Source: SMYC01 sp963578475 (GTDB taxonomy: Bacteria > Acidobacteriota > Vicinamibacteria > Marinacidobacterales > SMYC01). From it: a stretch of DNA of 64,000 bases. A model generated the notes under the pieces. The model searched no databases. It was not told the DNA's origin and was given only the letters and a program-made list of their open reading frames with translations. Shown piece by piece: positions 1 to 9,390 of this stretch (the first letter of the stretch is position 1; every line of letters begins with the position of its first letter). Location of the stretch: the NCBI GenBank assembly GCA_963578475.1, contig CAUZCL010000018.1, positions 22,468-86,467 of the forward strand, written 5' to 3'. Made by a program: the position numbers and the translations under genes.

Positions 1-1182
1 GCCGCACCCTTGGATGTAGGCGCCGACCACCGGATCGCCCTCCATCCAGGAGTCAACGTTGACACCCGTGGCTACCACGCGTCCGCTGAACTCGTGCCCA
101 AGAACAATGGGGTACCGAGCGAACCCCTCTTTCACGTAACGGTGCGTTCCGTCGAGCACTTCGAGGTCTGCCTGGCAGACGCCGGCGTACGCGACCCTTA
201 CCAGCACTTCTCCCGGCTTCAGCCTGGGGAGATCGATCTCCTCCAGGGCCGCCTGCCCAGGGCCCCGCGCGACCACGGCCTGGCAGCGCCGCCGGGCGAA
301 GTACATGGCATCCTTGCTCTCTAGGTCCGCCACAGCGGCGCCATCCAACAGGCCCCTGACCGTTCCAATGGCCTTGTTCATTCGGAACGAGAAGATCTCC
401 GGTGCCCGCCTCCAGACGTTGTCCTCTCGCGTGGCACGGTACAGGTCGATGAAGAATCGGCCGGCTTCGCACGCTACCTCGACGGGGACCTTCCGCTGGC
501 CGGTCAACCCAATCATCTTCCCCGCCACCGCCTCGCGATAGAATCGCCGGCGTACCTGGGGCCAGTTCTCTTCGTGTATGTGGTAGAGGGCCGCCTGGGG
601 CTCGTACTTCACGTGTAGGCCCCGTTCCATCCAGTACTTGGCCCACTCGATGTCTTCCAGGCCCGGCAGGGCCTCGTCGAACCGGTGCGTCTGCCACAGG
701 TCACTGCGTATAGCCGAGTTGGCATTGTTGGCGAAGAAATTGGGCGGCTTTAGCAGCTTTGGCTTGCTCCCGAATGTACGCCGCAAGTCGATCGCCTCGC
801 TGAACTTTGTCGCCTCCCAACCAAGTTGCCTGCCATATACCATGGCGGTGTTCTCTTCACGGAGGGGGGCGATGAGATTGCCGAGCCAGTCGTTGTTCAG
901 CGGCTTGGTGTGGGCCGACACAATGGCAACGAACTGCCCGACGCATGCCTCCATGCCAACGTTGAGCGAGTAGCCGTAAGTGAAATCGCTGCCGTCGATT
1001 CGCAGGATTCTATCGGTGTGACGGGCCGCGATGTCCCTGGTCCGGTCGTACGACCCGGAGTCCACGAAGACGATCTCGTAGTCGCGGTAGGACTGGGTGG
1101 CCAGCCCCTCCAGTAGCTTTGGAAGGTGCTTCTCCTCGTTGAACGTCCGTACCAGTACAGACGTCTCTGGGGTCGGGCTCAC
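1..1182 (-). CDS. GT2 glycosyltransferase fused to zinc alcohol dehydrogenase (3' partial)
   Basis: One uninterrupted reading frame of 394 codons runs off the left edge. Residues 1-260 are a family 2 glycosyltransferase: the N-terminus reads SVLVRTFNEEKHLPKLL, followed by a VDSGSYDRT nucleotide-sugar loop and a GLEDIEWAKYWMERG acceptor-side motif. From about residue 300 the same frame becomes a medium-chain dehydrogenase: the GVCQAD cysteine of the catalytic zinc site and the GHEFSGRVVATGVNV signature are present. The start is taken as GTG at 1182 with a GAGG seven bases upstream. An internal ATG at 306 (MYFARRR) could start a separate dehydrogenase, so translational fusion is inferred, not proven. 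It lies 80 bases downstream of the kdsB remnant, which suggests a capsule or LPS sugar cluster. Domain calls are firm; the fusion is moderately sure. Confidence 0.75.
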   Translation of the reverse strand, partial: MSPTPETSVLVRTFNEEKHLPKLLEGLATQSYRDYEIVFVDSGSYDRTRDIAARHTDRILRIDGSDFTYGYSLNVGMEACVGQFVAIVSAHTKPLNNDWLGNLIAPLREENTAMVYGRQLGWEATKFSEAIDLRRTFGSKPKLLKPPNFFANNANSAIRSDLWQTHRFDEALPGLEDIEWAKYWMERGLHVKYEPQAALYHIHEENWPQVRRRFYREAVAGKMIGLTGQRKVPVEVACEAGRFFIDLYRATREDNVWRRAPEIFSFRMNKAIGTVRGLLDGAAVADLESKDAMYFARRRCQAVVARGPGQAALEEIDLPRLKPGEVLVRVAYAGVCQADLEVLDGTHRYVKEGFARYPIVLGHEFSGRVVATGVNVDSWMEGDPVVGAYIQGCG

Positions 1183-1261
1183 ACCGACGCCTCGCCGCTT
1201 CGGGCCGAGACCCGAAAAGGGCCATGCCAGATTACGCGGGGCCCGAGACGAAGGCTACTCT

Positions 1262-1690
1262 TCACCCTGCCCTGACCTCATCTCGACCGGGTGCATACTG
1301 ACTCACGAGCGGGTCCTCCTTCATCAGCGACTGGACCATTACACGGTCAGCCTCGGTGTCGACCGCGTGGCTTGCTGTGCTCGGTCTCCACCATGCGGAC
1401 CTTATAGCCGTGTTCCAACAGACGCATCATGTCGACGGATTCGGCCACTCCAGCGGCGTTGGGTCCAGTCGCGCGTACTCGAGAAGCGTCTCCCGCCGGA
1501 ACGGGATGACACACACCTGTTTGTGCACCGGCGTTCCAGCTAATCCCGATGGAGGGCTGGTAGGGATCGCTTGCCGCGAGAAGTACAGTGCATTGCCACT
1601 GCCGTCTATCACGACCTTGACAGTGTTTGGGTCCCGGTACTCTTCCATGGTGGTAATTCGCTTTGCCAGGTTCACACATCCTATCATTCA
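1262..1690 (-). pseudogene. kdsB: kdsB remnant (CMP-Kdo synthetase, C-terminal part, frameshifted)
   Basis: The minus strand encodes the C-terminal half of 3-deoxy-manno-octulosonate cytidylyltransferase, which activates Kdo for lipid A core or capsule. Recognisable blocks are NTVKVVIDGSGNALYFSRQ, then LLEYARLDPTPLE, then ESVDMMRLLEHGYKVRMVET, then VDTEADRVMVQSL. They lie in three successive frames, with shifts near 1440 and 1365. The N-terminal half, with the nucleotide-binding loop, is missing: homology stops near 1690, exactly where the opposite-strand SDR fragment begins. Not functional as it stands. The family call is strong because four separate blocks match in order. Confidence 0.7.
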
Positions 1691-2080
1691 GGCTCTCAGA
1701 CTGGCAAGAGTCTCTAGACGTGAACATGACCGGAACATTCTTGTTGACCCAGGCGGTGTGCAGGGTCTTCGAAGAACAAGGGTCGGGTAACATTATCAAC
1801 ATCTGCTCGACGTATGGCCTCATGGGCCCGGACCAGCGAATCTACAACGAGGGCGAGGAGATGACATTCGTCAAGCGGACCACCTACTCGGTGACGAAAT
1901 TAGCTGTGCTGGGGTTCACCCGCTACCTCGCTGCCTATTACCGCGGAGGAACATCAGGGTGAACGCCCTTACGCCCGGCGGCGTCGAACAAGACCACGAC
2001 GAAGATTTCGTGCGCCGCTACAGCGCTAAGACCATTCTTGGGAGGATGGCCCGCCCTCACGAGCTGACCGGAGCGCCTAA
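1691..2080 (+). pseudogene. short-chain dehydrogenase remnant (both ends missing, frameshifted)
   Basis: The frame opening near 1691 encodes SDR core sequence: WQESLDVNMTGTFLLTQAV (the alpha-4/beta-5 region), GNIINICSTYG with the catalytic serine, and TYSVTKLAVLGFTRYLA with the YxxxK pair. At about 1953 the frame shifts and continues as IRVNALTPGGVEQDHDEDFV, then LGRMARPHEL. Homology stops near 2080. The Rossmann nucleotide-binding N-terminus is absent. The type with the VNALTPGGVE segment is often found with nucleotide-sugar genes, which fits the neighbouring kdsB and glycosyltransferase. Not functional. Confidence 0.65.
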
Positions 2081-2168
2081 GTTAGGCTGTCGTTTCAGCT
2101 TCGTCGCACGATTGTGGCGAACGCTTCGGCGACGCGACCAACGTCATCGTCATGAATGTGGCAATGGG

Positions 2169-3181
2169 TCACGAATCGGATGGTGTTGTCTGAACGCAGC
2201 ATAGCAGCTCTTCCGAAACCGGATCTAGGGCAGCCCATTCAAGCCACATCGGCGCTGCGGACTGTCGCGCCTTCGCGAGATCGAAAGGCGTCGGCTCTCT
2301 TAGGGTCATGCCCTGATCGCGCAGCTCCCGCCGCGCGTCGAGGTCCATGGCGGGGATCTGTCGTCGAAAGGTCGCGCTCCAATCTCTGGCGTTACTCTGC
2401 AGGATTGTTTGCAGCGAGGCCGGCAGCTCGCTCCACGATTTCTGGCTCATGAGCACGAACTGATGTCCCATCGAGAGATTAAGCATGTAGCCGTGCTCGA
2501 TAAAGTCGTATAGCTTCCAATCACGCACGGAGAGAGCCGACGTGATGACGCCGTCAATCACTTTTCGTTGGAGGGCGATCGAGCCTCGGCAGACGCGATG
2601 GACACCGGAACCGCGCCGATTGTCTTCAACATCTCGACTTGCTGCTGATTCCAGACCCGGATCTTCTTGCCCTTCAGGTCCTCGAGACGTTCGATGGGTG
2701 TGTCCGTCCACACATTCTGCGGAGGCATCGTCCAATGAAAGAGCACGCGGACGTCAGCTTTCTCGTTCAAATGGTCCGCGAAAATAGTGCGGGTGCCCCC
2801 GACGGCCTCGTTGAACTCATCGAAGCTGACGCAAAGAAACGGCATGCCGAAGACGTTGAGCTCCGGCACGTCGCCCGCCAAGAGACCAACGCTCCCGTCG
2901 ACGAGATCGACTTGATGGGCCGCAACGATCTTGATCATGTCGAACGGCGTGTAGGGAAGCTCGCCGGCGGTAAACACCTGAAGGCTCAGGGCACCGCCGC
3001 TATCATTGCGTAGGTCGAAGGCGAGCTCGCGGTATAGATGCGCCACCTGATCGTTGGTGGGAAAATAGGTAAAAAGCCGCAGACGCACGGGCTCCGACGT
3101 TTCCGCCGCCGCGCTCGCTCCCGCGGCGCAGCATCCGATGAGCAAAACCGCGATCGTCCGGCACCGCACCTTCCTACTCAC
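2169..3181 (-). pseudogene. TRAP transporter solute-binding protein DctP (one frameshift)
   Basis: Encodes a periplasmic DctP-family receptor for TRAP transporters of organic acids. GTG at 3181 is chosen because GAGAGG lies seven bases upstream and a signal peptide follows (CRTIAVLLIGCCAAGASAAA). The body carries VHLYRELA-like and ELNVFGMPFLC segments and the conserved KIRVWNQQQVEMLKTIGAVP block; the frame then shifts near 2580 and resumes at ALQRKVIDGVITSALSVRD, running to a normal C-terminus at 2169. No DctQ or DctM membrane gene follows. The start overlaps the end of hyuB by eight bases, so hyuA, hyuB and this gene formed one operon, suggesting uptake of an amide or hydantoin-like acid. 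One indel separates it from an intact gene. Confidence 0.75.
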
Positions 3182-4906
3182 GGCTGAGCCTCTCACGCTC
3201 TGTGATGGTTCGCTTCTCGTCAACGGCGCCACCAGCTTCATCGAGAACCACGCCCGTACACTCTTTTCGCGCGCGCGGGCGTCACCCGTCCGGCCAAAAC
3301 GTCCTGAAGCACGAGTGACGGCTCTCGTTCGAGAGGAGAGCCGTAGCCGCCGCCCCCCCCATTTGAACGCTGAACGTGTCTCCGGGCGCGAGCTCGACCG
3401 AGGTTTTGGAGGAATGCTCCTGGAGTTCCGAATCTGGGTTCAGCCTGTACTTCGCGCACCGTGCGGGCTGTCCGCCGGCCAACCCCAGCGGGGGAAACTT
3501 GCCGCGGTCCGAGAGCACGGAGAAGACCACCTCATGGTCGAAGAAATAGTCGCGGCGAAGTCCGAGGCCGCCGTGGTAACGCCCCGCGCCTTGGGAGTCG
3601 GGAATCAACTCGTAGCGGGAGATACGAACCGGATACCACGCCTCGGTCTCCTCGACGGGGGCGTTTTCGGTGCTTTGGCCATGGGGCTGAACGGCATCGA
3701 TACCGTCTTTAGAAGCCCTTGCGCCTAGCCTCCGCCCATGGCCTCGTAGAAGACGTAGTACTCACCGGTCCTCGGGGAAATCCCACCGAAAGAGATATTG
3801 CATAGAGCACCCTTGGAGCCCGCGGCGAGCCGCTCGGACATGCACTGCCCGAAAGCTTCGAGTGCGGTCTCGCAGACCCGGAACGCCGTCTCCCAACCGC
3901 CTCCGATCGCGGCCGGTGTCCGCGCGTTCACGATCGAGCCCTCGGGAGCAATGACGTCGAACGTTCTGTAAAAGCCTTCATTGATCGGAAGACCGGGATC
4001 CATCATGACCCGGAGCGCGTAGGCGCAGTTGGAGAGCGTCATGGCGTACGTCGCGTTGATCGGGCATTTGCGTTGCGCGTCCGAGCCCGTCAGATCGAAC
4101 ACGACCTTCTCGTCTTCGACCGTAATCGCGACGACGACTTTGATAGGCGTTTCGGTGAACCCGTCGCCGTCCATGAACCCTTCCGCCTTATAGACGCCGT
4201 TCGGGATGTTTCGGATCTCCTCCCGCGTCCGGCGTTCGCTATACTCGATGAGCTTTGAGACCGTGCGGTCGAACGTGTCGACGCCGTATTTGTCGAACGT
4301 TTCGGAAAGACGCCGGGTTCCCGTGTGGATGCCGGCAATCTGTGCCCTGAGATCGCCACCCGTCTCCTTCGGAGACCGACTATTGGCTTGAAACAAATTG
4401 AAGATGTTTTCGTCGAGCTCGCCTCGATTGAGGAATCTCACCGGAGGGATTCGGAATCCCTCCTGGTAAATCTCCTTGGCGAGGCCGATGCTTCCCGGCG
4501 TCAAGCCGCCTACGTCGAGGTGATGGGCAATCGTCGCGACGAACGCCACGAGCTCGTCATCATAGAACACAGGCGAGACGAGACAGACGTCGTTCATGTG
4601 GACGCCGCCGTTCAGACCGTCGTTACATAGAATCCCGTCACCGGGCTCGAGCCGCTCGACGCCGTAAGCGTCCATGATTCGCGGGACGAAGTGCACGAGC
4701 GAGCCGAGGTGCACGGGCTGGGAAAAAGACTGGGCGATCACGCGCTGTGCGCGGTCGAAGATCGCGCACGAAAAATCCTGGCGAGTGGTGATGTTGGTGG
4801 AGTAAGCCGTTCGTTGAAGGGCAACGCACATCTCGTCTGCGGTCGCTGTCAATCGATGGCGCAATACCTCCAGGAAAACAGGATCCTCGTGCAAGGCGAC
4901 GTTCAT
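3174..4906 (-). pseudogene. hydantoinase B / oxoprolinase subunit (three frameshifts)
   Basis: HyuB-family subunit of ATP-dependent hydantoinase or 5-oxoprolinase, which opens a cyclic amide together with HyuA. The first 393 codons (4906-3725) are intact: HEDPVFLEVLRHRLTATADEM, NDVCLVSPVFYDDELVAFV, HHLDVGGLTPGS. A shift at about 3728 leads to a frame with GIDAVQPHGQSTEN and SQGAGRYHGGLGLRRDY. A second shift falls in the C8 tract near 3352-3359, ahead of YGSPLEREPSLVLQDV. A third near 3255 restores a C-terminus ending ERERLSRE at 3174. All family blocks are present in order, so the gene is whole but not readable. Homopolymer slippage or sequencing error could explain at least the second shift. 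Confidence 0.8.
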
Positions 4907-4915
4907 CGCGTTCGC

Positions 4916-6106
4916 TTACTCCTTCTTCTTTAGTAACAGGACTCCATAGATGCCGACTTCGGCCTGGTACCCTGGATGGAGGAGCGTGGTCGAGTCGACC
5001 TCCTCGATCACGGCCGGGCCGGCCACGACGTTGTGTTGCTGGAGACGATAGCGGTCGTAGATGGGACAGTCGACGAACACGGCCGCCTCCTCGAAATAGA
5101 CGGGGCGCTCTCCCTTAAGAGCGTGCGCCGACGCCATCGGGAACGTTCTCGAGGCGGGGTTTCGGAGCGCGCCCCACTGCAAGGAGACCGACGTTTACGA
5201 TTTCGAGTGGTTCGCCGGGGACGGAGTAGCCGTAGCTCTGGTGATGCGAATCGTGGAAGGTGCTCTCGAGCTTCGCGAGCCTGTCTTCCGTCAGTCGCTC
5301 GGACGGAGTCGGGATTCGAAGCGTCCAGGACTGGCCCACGTAGCGCATGTCCAGGTAGTGTTCGAGCGTGACGTTCTCGCGGTCCACACCTTCGTTCGAC
5401 AGATCGCCAAACGCTTTGGACTCGAAATCCTCGTAAATCTCGTTCAGTGCATCGAAGCCGGTCGGACCGAGGTCCGTGAGACGCGTGATTCGATAATCAT
5501 GACGCAGATCGCTGATGAGCATTCCCATCGCCGAGGCCACGCCGGGGCTCGGGGGCACGACGACGACAGGAATGCCGAGCTCAGCGGCGAGCCGGTTGGC
5601 GTGCACCGGCCCGGCACCGCCGAACGTGACGAGGCTGAACTCGCGTGGGTCGTAGCCGCGCTGAACCGAGACGAGTCACATGGCCTCGACCATCGTCGAA
5701 TTCTCAATCTCGACGATCCCCATGGCCGTCGATTCCACGGGACGGCATAGAGCGTCGGCGCATCGAGCGGCGATGGCGTCGCGCGCCAACTTCCGATGGA
5801 GAGAAATCTCGCCCCCGAGGAAGTAGTCCGCGTTCAACCGGCCAAGAGTTAGATTCGCGTCCGTGACCGTCGGCTCTCGTCCACCTTTTCCGTAACACGC
5901 TGGACCCGGATCCGCGCCGGCGCTCTTCGGCCCCACACGCATGAGTCCGCCCGCGTCGATCCAGGCGATGCTGCCACCGCCCGCCCCGACTTCGACCAGG
6001 TCCATCACCGGCACCAAAATGGGATACCCGCTCCCTTTCGCGATACCGCTTCCCGAGCCGGCGACGCCTCCGGCTTCGAACTCTGATACGACGGACTCGG
6101 CAGGCT
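4916..6106 (-). pseudogene. hydantoinase A / oxoprolinase subunit (5' truncated, nonsense and frameshift)
   Basis: ATPase-fold partner of the adjacent HyuB, nine bases upstream of it. Present are VEVGAGGGSIAWIDAGGLMR, VGPKSAGADPGPACYG, TDANLTLGRLNADYFLGG, GYDPREFSLVTFGGAGPVHA and the C-terminal IEEVDSTTLLHPGYQAEV. The frame is broken by an in-frame TGA at 5676-5678 (EAM-stop-LVSVQRGYD, where the family has arginine, so CGA to TGA fits) and by a shift near 5140. About the first 250 residues, including the N-terminal phosphate-binding half, are absent, and upstream of 6107 I see only unrelated codons. Clearly a dead gene, and deader than hyuB. Confidence 0.75.
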
Positions 6107-6275
6107 ACGAGGTGGCAGAAATAGATCGCCTCACCAAAGGCCTCGGGGTCGTCTTTCGGAACGCCTTCGTGTATAGAATACCGCGATGTCTTTTTGTTCC
6201 GGCCACGGGATGGCTTTTTTGTGGCAACACCATTTAAGATGACACCGTCCTGGTCGGGACGAAGGAGGAGCGACC

Positions 6276-8081
6276 ATGAGCTACCGAACCTTTCTGTCAC
6301 GCCTCTCTGGCGCGATCCTCGCGCTTCTCGTCGGCCTCTCCATCTGGCAGCTCGGAAGCACCGACGCCGCCAACGAGGCTGCTGTCGATTCGGCACTCCG
6401 CACTTATCAGAAAGAGCAAGGCTACCGCCCCGAAGTCGAGATCTGGGGCCGCAAAGCTATGGTGTCGAGCTCGGTGCCGCTCGCGAGCCTTGCCGGAGCT
6501 CGCGTCCTCATGGAGGGCGGCAACGCCGTCGACGCCGCGGTCGCGATGGGCGCCGCGTTGAACGTGACGTGGTTCAACAACTGCCAGCTCGGTGGCGACA
6601 CGGTGATGCTGATCTACTGGGCGGAAACGGGCAAGTTCGTCACGATGGACGCCTACTCGCAAGTTCCGGCGAATCCCGAGCTTCGCAATATGTTGGAAGC
6701 GCTTCCAGGTGTGCAAGGCAATCCCGAGGCTTATCGCGAGGAACCCCGCACCGCCACCCAGGAAACCGGACTTCGTCCGCGCGGTGACGGCGTCCTCGTG
6801 TCCATGATCCCCGGCACCGCGGCCGCGTGGACGCGGGCGATGGAGAAATTCGGGTCACTTTCTCTCACGGACGTGCTGGCACCTGCCATCGAGTACGCTG
6901 AAGAGGGCTTCCCCGTCAATAGCGGTCTCGTCGAGAGCCTTTCAGCCATGGAAGCGTCCCTTCGCAAATATCCGTCGACCGCCGAGATTTTCTTCCCCGG
7001 CGGCAAGGCACTCGAGCCCGGTGACGTGCTCGTTCAAAAAGATCTCGCCGCGACGCTCAGAAAGATCGCTGCGACAGGATTCGACGCTTTCTACAAAGGG
7101 GAGATCGCCGAGGCGATCGTCGACTATGTTCAGGAGAACGGCGGCGTCATCACGCTCGACGACATGGCCGGCTACGACGTCATCTGGCGGGAGCCTTACC
7201 GCGCCGACTATCGGGGCTACGAGGTGATCGCAGCGCCGCCACCCACTGCCGGCATCCACGTCCTCCAGCAGCTGAACATCGTCGAGCAGTTCGACCTCGC
7301 CGCGATGGGCTACCACAGCGCCGATGCGCTCCACGTGATGATCGAGGCAACAAAGCTCGCGGGCGCCGATCGCCGCGCGATGGGCGGCGATCCGGACTTC
7401 GTTGACATGCCGGTGACGGGTCTCATTTCGAAAGAGTACGCCGCGACACGGAAAGAATTGATCGACATGGATCGAGCCATCGAGCCAAAGTTTCCCGCGG
7501 GCGATCCATTACGTTACGAGACCGAGGACACGACCCATTTCGTCGTCGTGGACGAGCAGGGCAACATGGTCTCGACCACCACGACGCTCGGAGGCTGGTT
7601 CGGCTCGAAAGAGGTCATCGCCGGTACGGGGCTCCTGCTTCAAGACCGCACGTGGTGGCTTGCGCTCGACCTGCGGAGCCCGAACATCGTGGCGCCGGGT
7701 CGCAGGGGCAACATCGGCCACACACCCATCATGGTCTTGAAAGACGGCAAGCCGTTCATGGCCATCGGGAGCCCGGGAGGCGACACGATCCGCCAGACGG
7801 TCTTTCAGGGCATCGTGAACGTGATCGATTTCGGCTTGAACATCCAGCAGGCCATCGAGGCCGCGCGTTTCGCGGCCAATCCTCTGGAGAATTCGGTCCG
7901 CATCGACTCGCGCATCGCCGCCGATGTGCTCGATGCGCTCGAAAGCCGCGGGCACAAGCTCGTGCGGGCCGACCCCTGGCGCGGACCAGGAACACTCGAG
8001 GGCTTCGTGATCGACCTGGAGACCGGTGTGATCATGGGAGGCTACGACCCCAAGGGAGGATCCATTGCCATTGGTTGGTAG
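6276..8081 (+). CDS. gamma-glutamyltranspeptidase
   Basis: Full-length (601 aa) gamma-glutamyltransferase family Ntn hydrolase, made as a proenzyme that cleaves itself into two subunits and hydrolyses or transfers gamma-glutamyl groups in the periplasm. An N-terminal hydrophobic segment (residues 10-28) acts as signal or anchor. MVSSSVPLASLAGARVLMEGG starts the large subunit. The small subunit begins at the threonine of DTTHFVVVDEQGNMVST, the usual nucleophile position, and GSPGGDTIRQTV supplies the glycine pair of the oxyanion hole. The start ATG has AAGGAGGAG just upstream. It heads an operon with a PQQ-propeller gene and a phosphatase. A decayed second GGT lies at 20.3 kb. No defects seen. 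Confidence 0.92.
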   Translation: MSYRTFLSRLSGAILALLVGLSIWQLGSTDAANEAAVDSALRTYQKEQGYRPEVEIWGRKAMVSSSVPLASLAGARVLMEGGNAVDAAVAMGAALNVTWFNNCQLGGDTVMLIYWAETGKFVTMDAYSQVPANPELRNMLEALPGVQGNPEAYREEPRTATQETGLRPRGDGVLVSMIPGTAAAWTRAMEKFGSLSLTDVLAPAIEYAEEGFPVNSGLVESLSAMEASLRKYPSTAEIFFPGGKALEPGDVLVQKDLAATLRKIAATGFDAFYKGEIAEAIVDYVQENGGVITLDDMAGYDVIWREPYRADYRGYEVIAAPPPTAGIHVLQQLNIVEQFDLAAMGYHSADALHVMIEATKLAGADRRAMGGDPDFVDMPVTGLISKEYAATRKELIDMDRAIEPKFPAGDPLRYETEDTTHFVVVDEQGNMVSTTTTLGGWFGSKEVIAGTGLLLQDRTWWLALDLRSPNIVAPGRRGNIGHTPIMVLKDGKPFMAIGSPGGDTIRQTVFQGIVNVIDFGLNIQQAIEAARFAANPLENSVRIDSRIAADVLDALESRGHKLVRADPWRGPGTLEGFVIDLETGVIMGGYDPKGGSIAIGW

Positions 8082-9390
8082 GGCGACCGCCTCTCTTCTC
8101 GTTCTTCTGGTCGCGAACCAGGCCGCGACAGCCGAAGATTGGCCGGAGTGGCGCGGAAAAGGCCGCCTCGGTGTCTGGACCGAGGACGGGATTCTCGACG
8201 TTTTCCCCGAGGAAGGTCTCGACGTGAAGTGGCGTAGGCCCGTGGGGAGCGGCTACGCCGGCCCCTCCGTCGCGGACGGCCGTATCTTCGTCGCCGACTT
8301 TCGACCCACGCAGCACAACCGGGGTTTCGAACGGGCTCTTGCTCTCGACGAGGAGACCGGTGAGGTTCTCTGGGAGCACGAGTGGGAAGTCAATTACACC
8401 GGCCTGCAGCTCGTCTACGCGATCGGCCCGCGAGCGACGCCCACGGTCGACGGGGATCGCATCTTCGTGCTCGGGGCAATGGGGCAACTCCTCGCGCTCG
8501 CGGTCAAAACGGGCGAGGTCTTGTGGCAGAAGGACTTCGTTCGCGACTTCGAAGCCTCGCTGCCGGTATGGGGTATGTCGAGTGCACCTCTCGTCGATGG
8601 AGAGCGCGTGATCGTCCTCGCTGCCGGTGAGCCCAATGCGAAAGTCGTTGCGCTCCATCGAGACACGGGGCGAGAGATCTGGCGAGCCTTGTCGTCCGAC
8701 TGGGAGCCCGGATACAGCCAGCCTGTGATCTTCGATCCGGGCGGCAAACGCCGGCTCATGATTTGGCATCCGCGAGCGTTGAGCGTGCTCGACCCTGTCA
8801 CGGGAACCGTTGAGTGGGAACAGCCCTTCATCGTGAGCATGGGGATGACGGTCTCGACGCCGATCCTGGTGGGCCGTCACCTTTTCGTCTCTTCGTTCTA
8901 CGACGGCGCACGAATGTGGAAGCTCGACGAGGATGGCGCGCAAGCCACGCTTCTCTGGGCAAGCTCGGGCCAGAGCGAGGTCCGGTCCGACAAGGTCCAC
9001 ACCCTGATCAATACGGCCGTCATCCAGGGTGACTATCTGTACGGCATCGATAGCTACGGCCAGATGCGCTGTCTCGAGCTCGAGACGGGGAAGCGTGTCT
9101 GGGCAAGCCTCGACGTCACCCGGGAAAAACAGAGATGGGCGACCGCGTTTTTCGTACGCCACGGCGATCGCTACTTCATCAACAACGATCGCGGAGAGCT
9201 CATCATCGCCCGATTCTCGCCGGAAGGCTTTCACGAACTCAGCCGCACGCAGCTGATCGAGCCGACGTCGCCTACGGTGCGGAGGCGTGAGCTGAATGCC
9301 GTTCACTGGTCGCATCCAGCCTATGCGAACCGCCACATCGTCGTTCGGAACGATAGAGAGATCCTGAGAGCATCGCTCGCCAGTCCGTGA
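8065..9390 (+). CDS. exported PQQ-like beta-propeller protein
   Basis: A 441-residue protein with a signal peptide (ASLLVLLVANQAATA) followed by PQQ/BamB-like blade repeats: WPEWRGKGRLG, LALDEETGEVLWEHEWEV, LALAVKTGEVLWQKDF, VALHRDTGREIWRALS, VLDPVTGTVEWEQPF, CLELETGKRVWASL. Each has the blade signature with a GxxxW or GEVLW pattern. Start is a TTG with GGGAGGA four bases before it, overlapping the GGT stop by 17 bases, so translation is probably coupled. Many acidobacterial proteins of this form are periplasmic and lack catalytic PQQ residues. No substrate can be assigned. Intact. Confidence 0.85.
   Translation: MPLVGRATASLLVLLVANQAATAEDWPEWRGKGRLGVWTEDGILDVFPEEGLDVKWRRPVGSGYAGPSVADGRIFVADFRPTQHNRGFERALALDEETGEVLWEHEWEVNYTGLQLVYAIGPRATPTVDGDRIFVLGAMGQLLALAVKTGEVLWQKDFVRDFEASLPVWGMSSAPLVDGERVIVLAAGEPNAKVVALHRDTGREIWRALSSDWEPGYSQPVIFDPGGKRRLMIWHPRALSVLDPVTGTVEWEQPFIVSMGMTVSTPILVGRHLFVSSFYDGARMWKLDEDGAQATLLWASSGQSEVRSDKVHTLINTAVIQGDYLYGIDSYGQMRCLELETGKRVWASLDVTREKQRWATAFFVRHGDRYFINNDRGELIIARFSPEGFHELSRTQLIEPTSPTVRRRELNAVHWSHPAYANRHIVVRNDREILRASLASP

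Noticed and set aside
6107..6240. Extra N-terminal HyuA or other coding sequence upstream of the hyuA remnant
   Set aside because: An open frame exists (VPKDDPEAFGEAIYF) but it matches no HyuA block and is separated by a stop from the homologous part.
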